Assembly (NCBI GenBank): GCA_002256705.1
Contig: NQJI01000025.1
Location: forward strand, 1-15,298
Direction of reading: 5' to 3'
Length of the DNA: 15,298 bases
Source of the DNA: Methylococcaceae bacterium NSM2-1
GTDB taxonomy: Bacteria > Pseudomonadota > Gammaproteobacteria > Methylococcales > Methylomonadaceae
The notes beneath the pieces were generated by a model. It did no database searches, had not been told where the DNA came from, and saw only the letters and a program-made list of their open reading frames with translations. Positions within the stretch are counted from its first letter, which is position 1. Each line of letters opens with the position of its first letter. Positions 13,086 through 15,298 of this stretch are shown piece after piece. The position numbers were made by a program, and so were the translations under genes.

Positions 13086-14710
13086 ATTTCAATTAGTGTA
13101 TGGTTAGCATCCTGTAAACAGAGCCGGAAACAGCTTCTTTTTTCATCAATAAGTTGATAACTTAATTTTGCCTGGTTAAGCTCGGCCAATTCTCTTGATA
13201 TATAAAGTCCCAAGCCTGTACCACTGGATGAGGTAGTGAAAAATGGTTCAAAGAGATGGTTGATATACTGATGATTAATACCCGTACCGTTATCAATAAC
13301 TTCTATGCAAGGCGCTTGCTGGCATAGGAGGGCTCGCAAAATTATTGGCCCGTCTTCAGGCTTACCGTATCTCAAAGCATTTTGACACAGGTTATCCATA
13401 ATTTGCTTGAGATGCCCCGGATCTATAGAAGCACATAAGGGTTCACCGGTCTGTAACAAATTGAATGTTTCAGCAGTGACGTCCTGTTCAAGAATGAAAT
13501 TACTCATATATTGGGTTAGCCATGGCTTCAAATAAATCTTTTCTCGCCTTGAATCAGATCGTCTGGAAAGTTGTAAGATATCCTCAATAATATGATTAAC
13601 ACGGCCGGAATGTGTCAGAATTATCTTTGTTAAGCGCAAATCCTGAATGGACAGATGCGGATTTTCTGAGAGTAATTGACCAGCATGGCTGATTGCGCCT
13701 AATGGATTACGTATTTCATGGGCAATACTGGCTGTGAGCCGGCCTAAGGATGCTAGTTTACTTTGTTGTAAGCGTTGATTATAAAGTGCAATGTCTTCGA
13801 AAATAATCATGTAATAAAATTCGTGAACTGTCGGCAGAGGTATGAAACGACTTCGAATTTCCGAATGATTTGAGAGTTGTAACAACACAAAGTCCTGTTC
13901 TGGATTAGCCAGCCAGCTCTTGAATGCTCTCGATAAATGCTCTGAAATAGTATCCAGATTGATGGGGAATACAGATAAATTTAACAGCCTTAATGAAGCT
14001 TCATTGGCCATCTGAACTTGTTGTTTCTTGTTGATAATAACAATGCCTGACTGCAGATGCTGGATAATATACTGATTGATTTCTTCCAGTTTAATGATGG
14101 TATGTTTTTGTTGATCGGCAAGCAGCAGGGTTTGTTCGCTACGTTTTGCCAGAATATAGGATAGTAGGGCAATAGTGAAAAACGAAGCTCCAAGCATTCC
14201 CGCATAAGGATAATGGGTCGGTTGAAAACTACCCGTGTAGTCGGCAAAAATTTGTTCGGCTATTACAGCTAAACTAGCCAACGCAGCAAAAAAAATAGTA
14301 CAGCGTCCACCAACTAATAATCCGCCTGATGCGATTGATACCCCGAGCAGAGTACCCATGCCACTGTTAACTCCGCCACAAGCGTGCATTAACAAGGTAA
14401 GGATCAGTATATCTGAATAAATGAGCAGTTGCGCTTGTAGGGTATAACTTGTAAGGCGCCAGATTATGCAAATGGCTGATATAAGAGATAGAATTAAGTA
14501 ACTGTAAGCGCTGTAACTGTATAACCGGCTGTTGTCGACACTGATTAAAGAAGAACCCCATCGACTGTAAAATAAAAAAATGAACAGGCATGCCAGAGTC
14601 AGTCGGTAGCATAAAAAAACACTCAGCAATAACCAGGCTTGCCGGGCAGGAATGCCGTAGCCCTTGGAAATAGGGCAGGGAAAAATAATCTCAGTAGTAT
14701 TTGCGGACAT
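13082..14710 (-). CDS. pilS: PilS, membrane sensor histidine kinase of type IV pilus regulation
   Basis: 542 residues. About six membrane helices occupy residues 25-187. A PAS-like segment follows (about 208-310, IIQHLQSGIVIINKKQQVQM), then the dimerisation/phospho-acceptor domain with His331 in SIAHEIRNPLGAISHAGQLL, and the ATPase domain with N-box Asn444 (QNALRYG), G1 DNGTGI (473-478), F-box FEPFFTT (487-493) and G2 GTGLGLYI (497-504). The six-helix sensor and this H-box match PilS, which in Pseudomonas senses pilin in the inner membrane and controls PilR phosphorylation. The kinase appears intact. Its stop overlaps the pilR start by four bases. The ATG at 14708-14710 has a poor ribosome site, but the N-terminus with a short cytoplasmic leader is normal. 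The promoter lies in the 151 bases shared with sucC. Confidence 0.92.
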   Translation of the reverse strand: MSANTTEIIFPCPISKGYGIPARQAWLLLSVFLCYRLTLACLFIFLFYSRWGSSLISVDNSRLYSYSAYSYLILSLISAICIIWRLTSYTLQAQLLIYSDILILTLLMHACGGVNSGMGTLLGVSIASGGLLVGGRCTIFFAALASLAVIAEQIFADYTGSFQPTHYPYAGMLGASFFTIALLSYILAKRSEQTLLLADQQKHTIIKLEEINQYIIQHLQSGIVIINKKQQVQMANEASLRLLNLSVFPINLDTISEHLSRAFKSWLANPEQDFVLLQLSNHSEIRSRFIPLPTVHEFYYMIIFEDIALYNQRLQQSKLASLGRLTASIAHEIRNPLGAISHAGQLLSENPHLSIQDLRLTKIILTHSGRVNHIIEDILQLSRRSDSRREKIYLKPWLTQYMSNFILEQDVTAETFNLLQTGEPLCASIDPGHLKQIMDNLCQNALRYGKPEDGPIILRALLCQQAPCIEVIDNGTGINHQYINHLFEPFFTTSSSGTGLGLYISRELAELNQAKLSYQLIDEKRSCFRLCLQDANHTLIEI

Positions 14711-14850
14711 GTTGGTTTTAAGAATAGCGTTTTGCAGGGACTTGGTTAGAATATCAATTATCCCGGATTAGCTGCCGGTAGTGGATTGAAACAATCATAG
14801 CATTGATGCAAAAACTTAAGAAAAAACTCGCCGGACTTTACCGGTCAATT

Positions 14851-14855
14851 AGGAG
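14851..14855 (+). promoter_or_regulatory. Ribosome-binding site of sucC
   Basis: AGGAG lies six bases before the ATG at 14862, a canonical Shine-Dalgarno spacing, and decides this start. The 151 bases between pilS and sucC otherwise show no promoter that I can place with confidence. Confidence 0.75.
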
Positions 14856-14861
14856 CAATAA

Positions 14862-15298
14862 ATGAATATTCATGAGTATCAGGCCAAACAGTTGTTTCAA
14901 ATTTATGGAATACCTGTACCCGATGGAAAGCAGGCGACAACGCCGGATAGTGCCGGTCTGGTTGCCAGAGAATTAGGCGGTGATGGATGGGTTGTTAAGG
15001 CTCAGGTACATGCGGGTGGCAGAGGTAAAGTCGGTGGCGTGAAGTTGGCTAAAAATCTGGCTGAAGTGGTCGAGTTTAGCCAAGACATGTTAGGCAAACG
15101 GCTGGTTACTATTCAAACCGATAGTGCAGGATTACCCATCAACTCACTGTTGATAGAGAAAATATACCCGATTAAACGTGAGTTATATCTCAGTGTGCTG
15201 GTTGATAGAGCCAGTGAACGGATTATTTTTATCGCCTCAGCGGCGGGCGGCATGGATATAGAAACGGTTGCTCATGAATCGCCTGAACAAATCATTTC
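14862..15298 (+). CDS. sucC: Succinyl-CoA ligase [ADP-forming] beta subunit, N-terminal part (window ends)
   Basis: 145 codons are visible and the frame runs off the window; the family is about 388 residues. The start MNIHEYQAKQLFQIYGIPVP is the standard SucC beginning. The ATP-grasp signature WVVKAQVHAGGRGKVGGVKL (about 44-63) supplies nucleotide-binding residues. LGKRLVTIQTD, then LLIEKIYPIKRELYLSVLVD and RIIFIASAAGGMDIE follow as in the family. With the alpha subunit (sucD, expected just outside) it converts succinyl-CoA and ADP to succinate and ATP in the citric acid cycle. The alternative, malate-CoA ligase MtkA of serine-cycle organisms, is related. The HAGGRGK stretch and overall wording fit SucC better, but the C-terminal part would be needed to exclude MtkA. 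Confidence 0.9.
   Translation, partial: MNIHEYQAKQLFQIYGIPVPDGKQATTPDSAGLVARELGGDGWVVKAQVHAGGRGKVGGVKLAKNLAEVVEFSQDMLGKRLVTIQTDSAGLPINSLLIEKIYPIKRELYLSVLVDRASERIIFIASAAGGMDIETVAHESPEQII

Overview
The window looks like chromosomal DNA of a gammaproteobacterium. The clearest markers are a PilS/PilR pair of the Pseudomonas type, a SucC beginning, an Slp-family lipoprotein and an EmrAB-type efflux pair. Several proteins, judged from memory only, resemble those of type I methanotrophs (Methylococcales); that placement is an inference. Base composition is uneven by spot counts: the efflux genes at the left are near 60% G+C, lon about 52%, and the pil and accessory genes about 37-47%.

Layout. 1-3187: a TetR-type repressor (minus, cut by the window edge) diverges from a membrane-fusion protein and a 14-helix MFS exporter, with a perfect 8-4-8 palindrome over the shared promoter. 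3188-3657: non-coding, with the likely promoter for the next unit. 3658-6474: a small heat-shock protein and a full-length Lon protease 9 bases apart. 6629-6977: a truncated, frameshifted gene remnant. 7185-7733: Slp-like lipoprotein with a Tyr/Gly tail. 7734-8305: non-coding, with an imperfect inverted repeat. 8306-10928 (minus): a porin gene broken by an apparent internal deletion, then a hairpin terminator, then an exported FMN-binding protein and a histidine-bearing four-helix membrane protein that overlap by one base. 11235-11675: an unknown membrane-anchored protein. 11711-14710 (minus): pilS-pilR, with pilR broken by an exact 34-bp tandem duplication. 14862-15298: start of sucC.

How the parts work together. 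The left block is a drug or toxic-compound exporter under local repression. Hsp20 and Lon form a protein-quality unit. The porin, flavoprotein and membrane-protein cluster suggests envelope redox chemistry of unknown purpose. PilS and PilR normally switch on type IV pilin through sigma-54.

The most notable feature is the broken pilR. The 34-bp duplication removes the DNA-binding domain from the main product and would be precisely reversible by loss of one copy, so it is either a switch, a recent loss of piliation, or an assembly error. The broken porin is a second lesion. I did not find a defence system, CRISPR array, RNA gene or intact mobile element.
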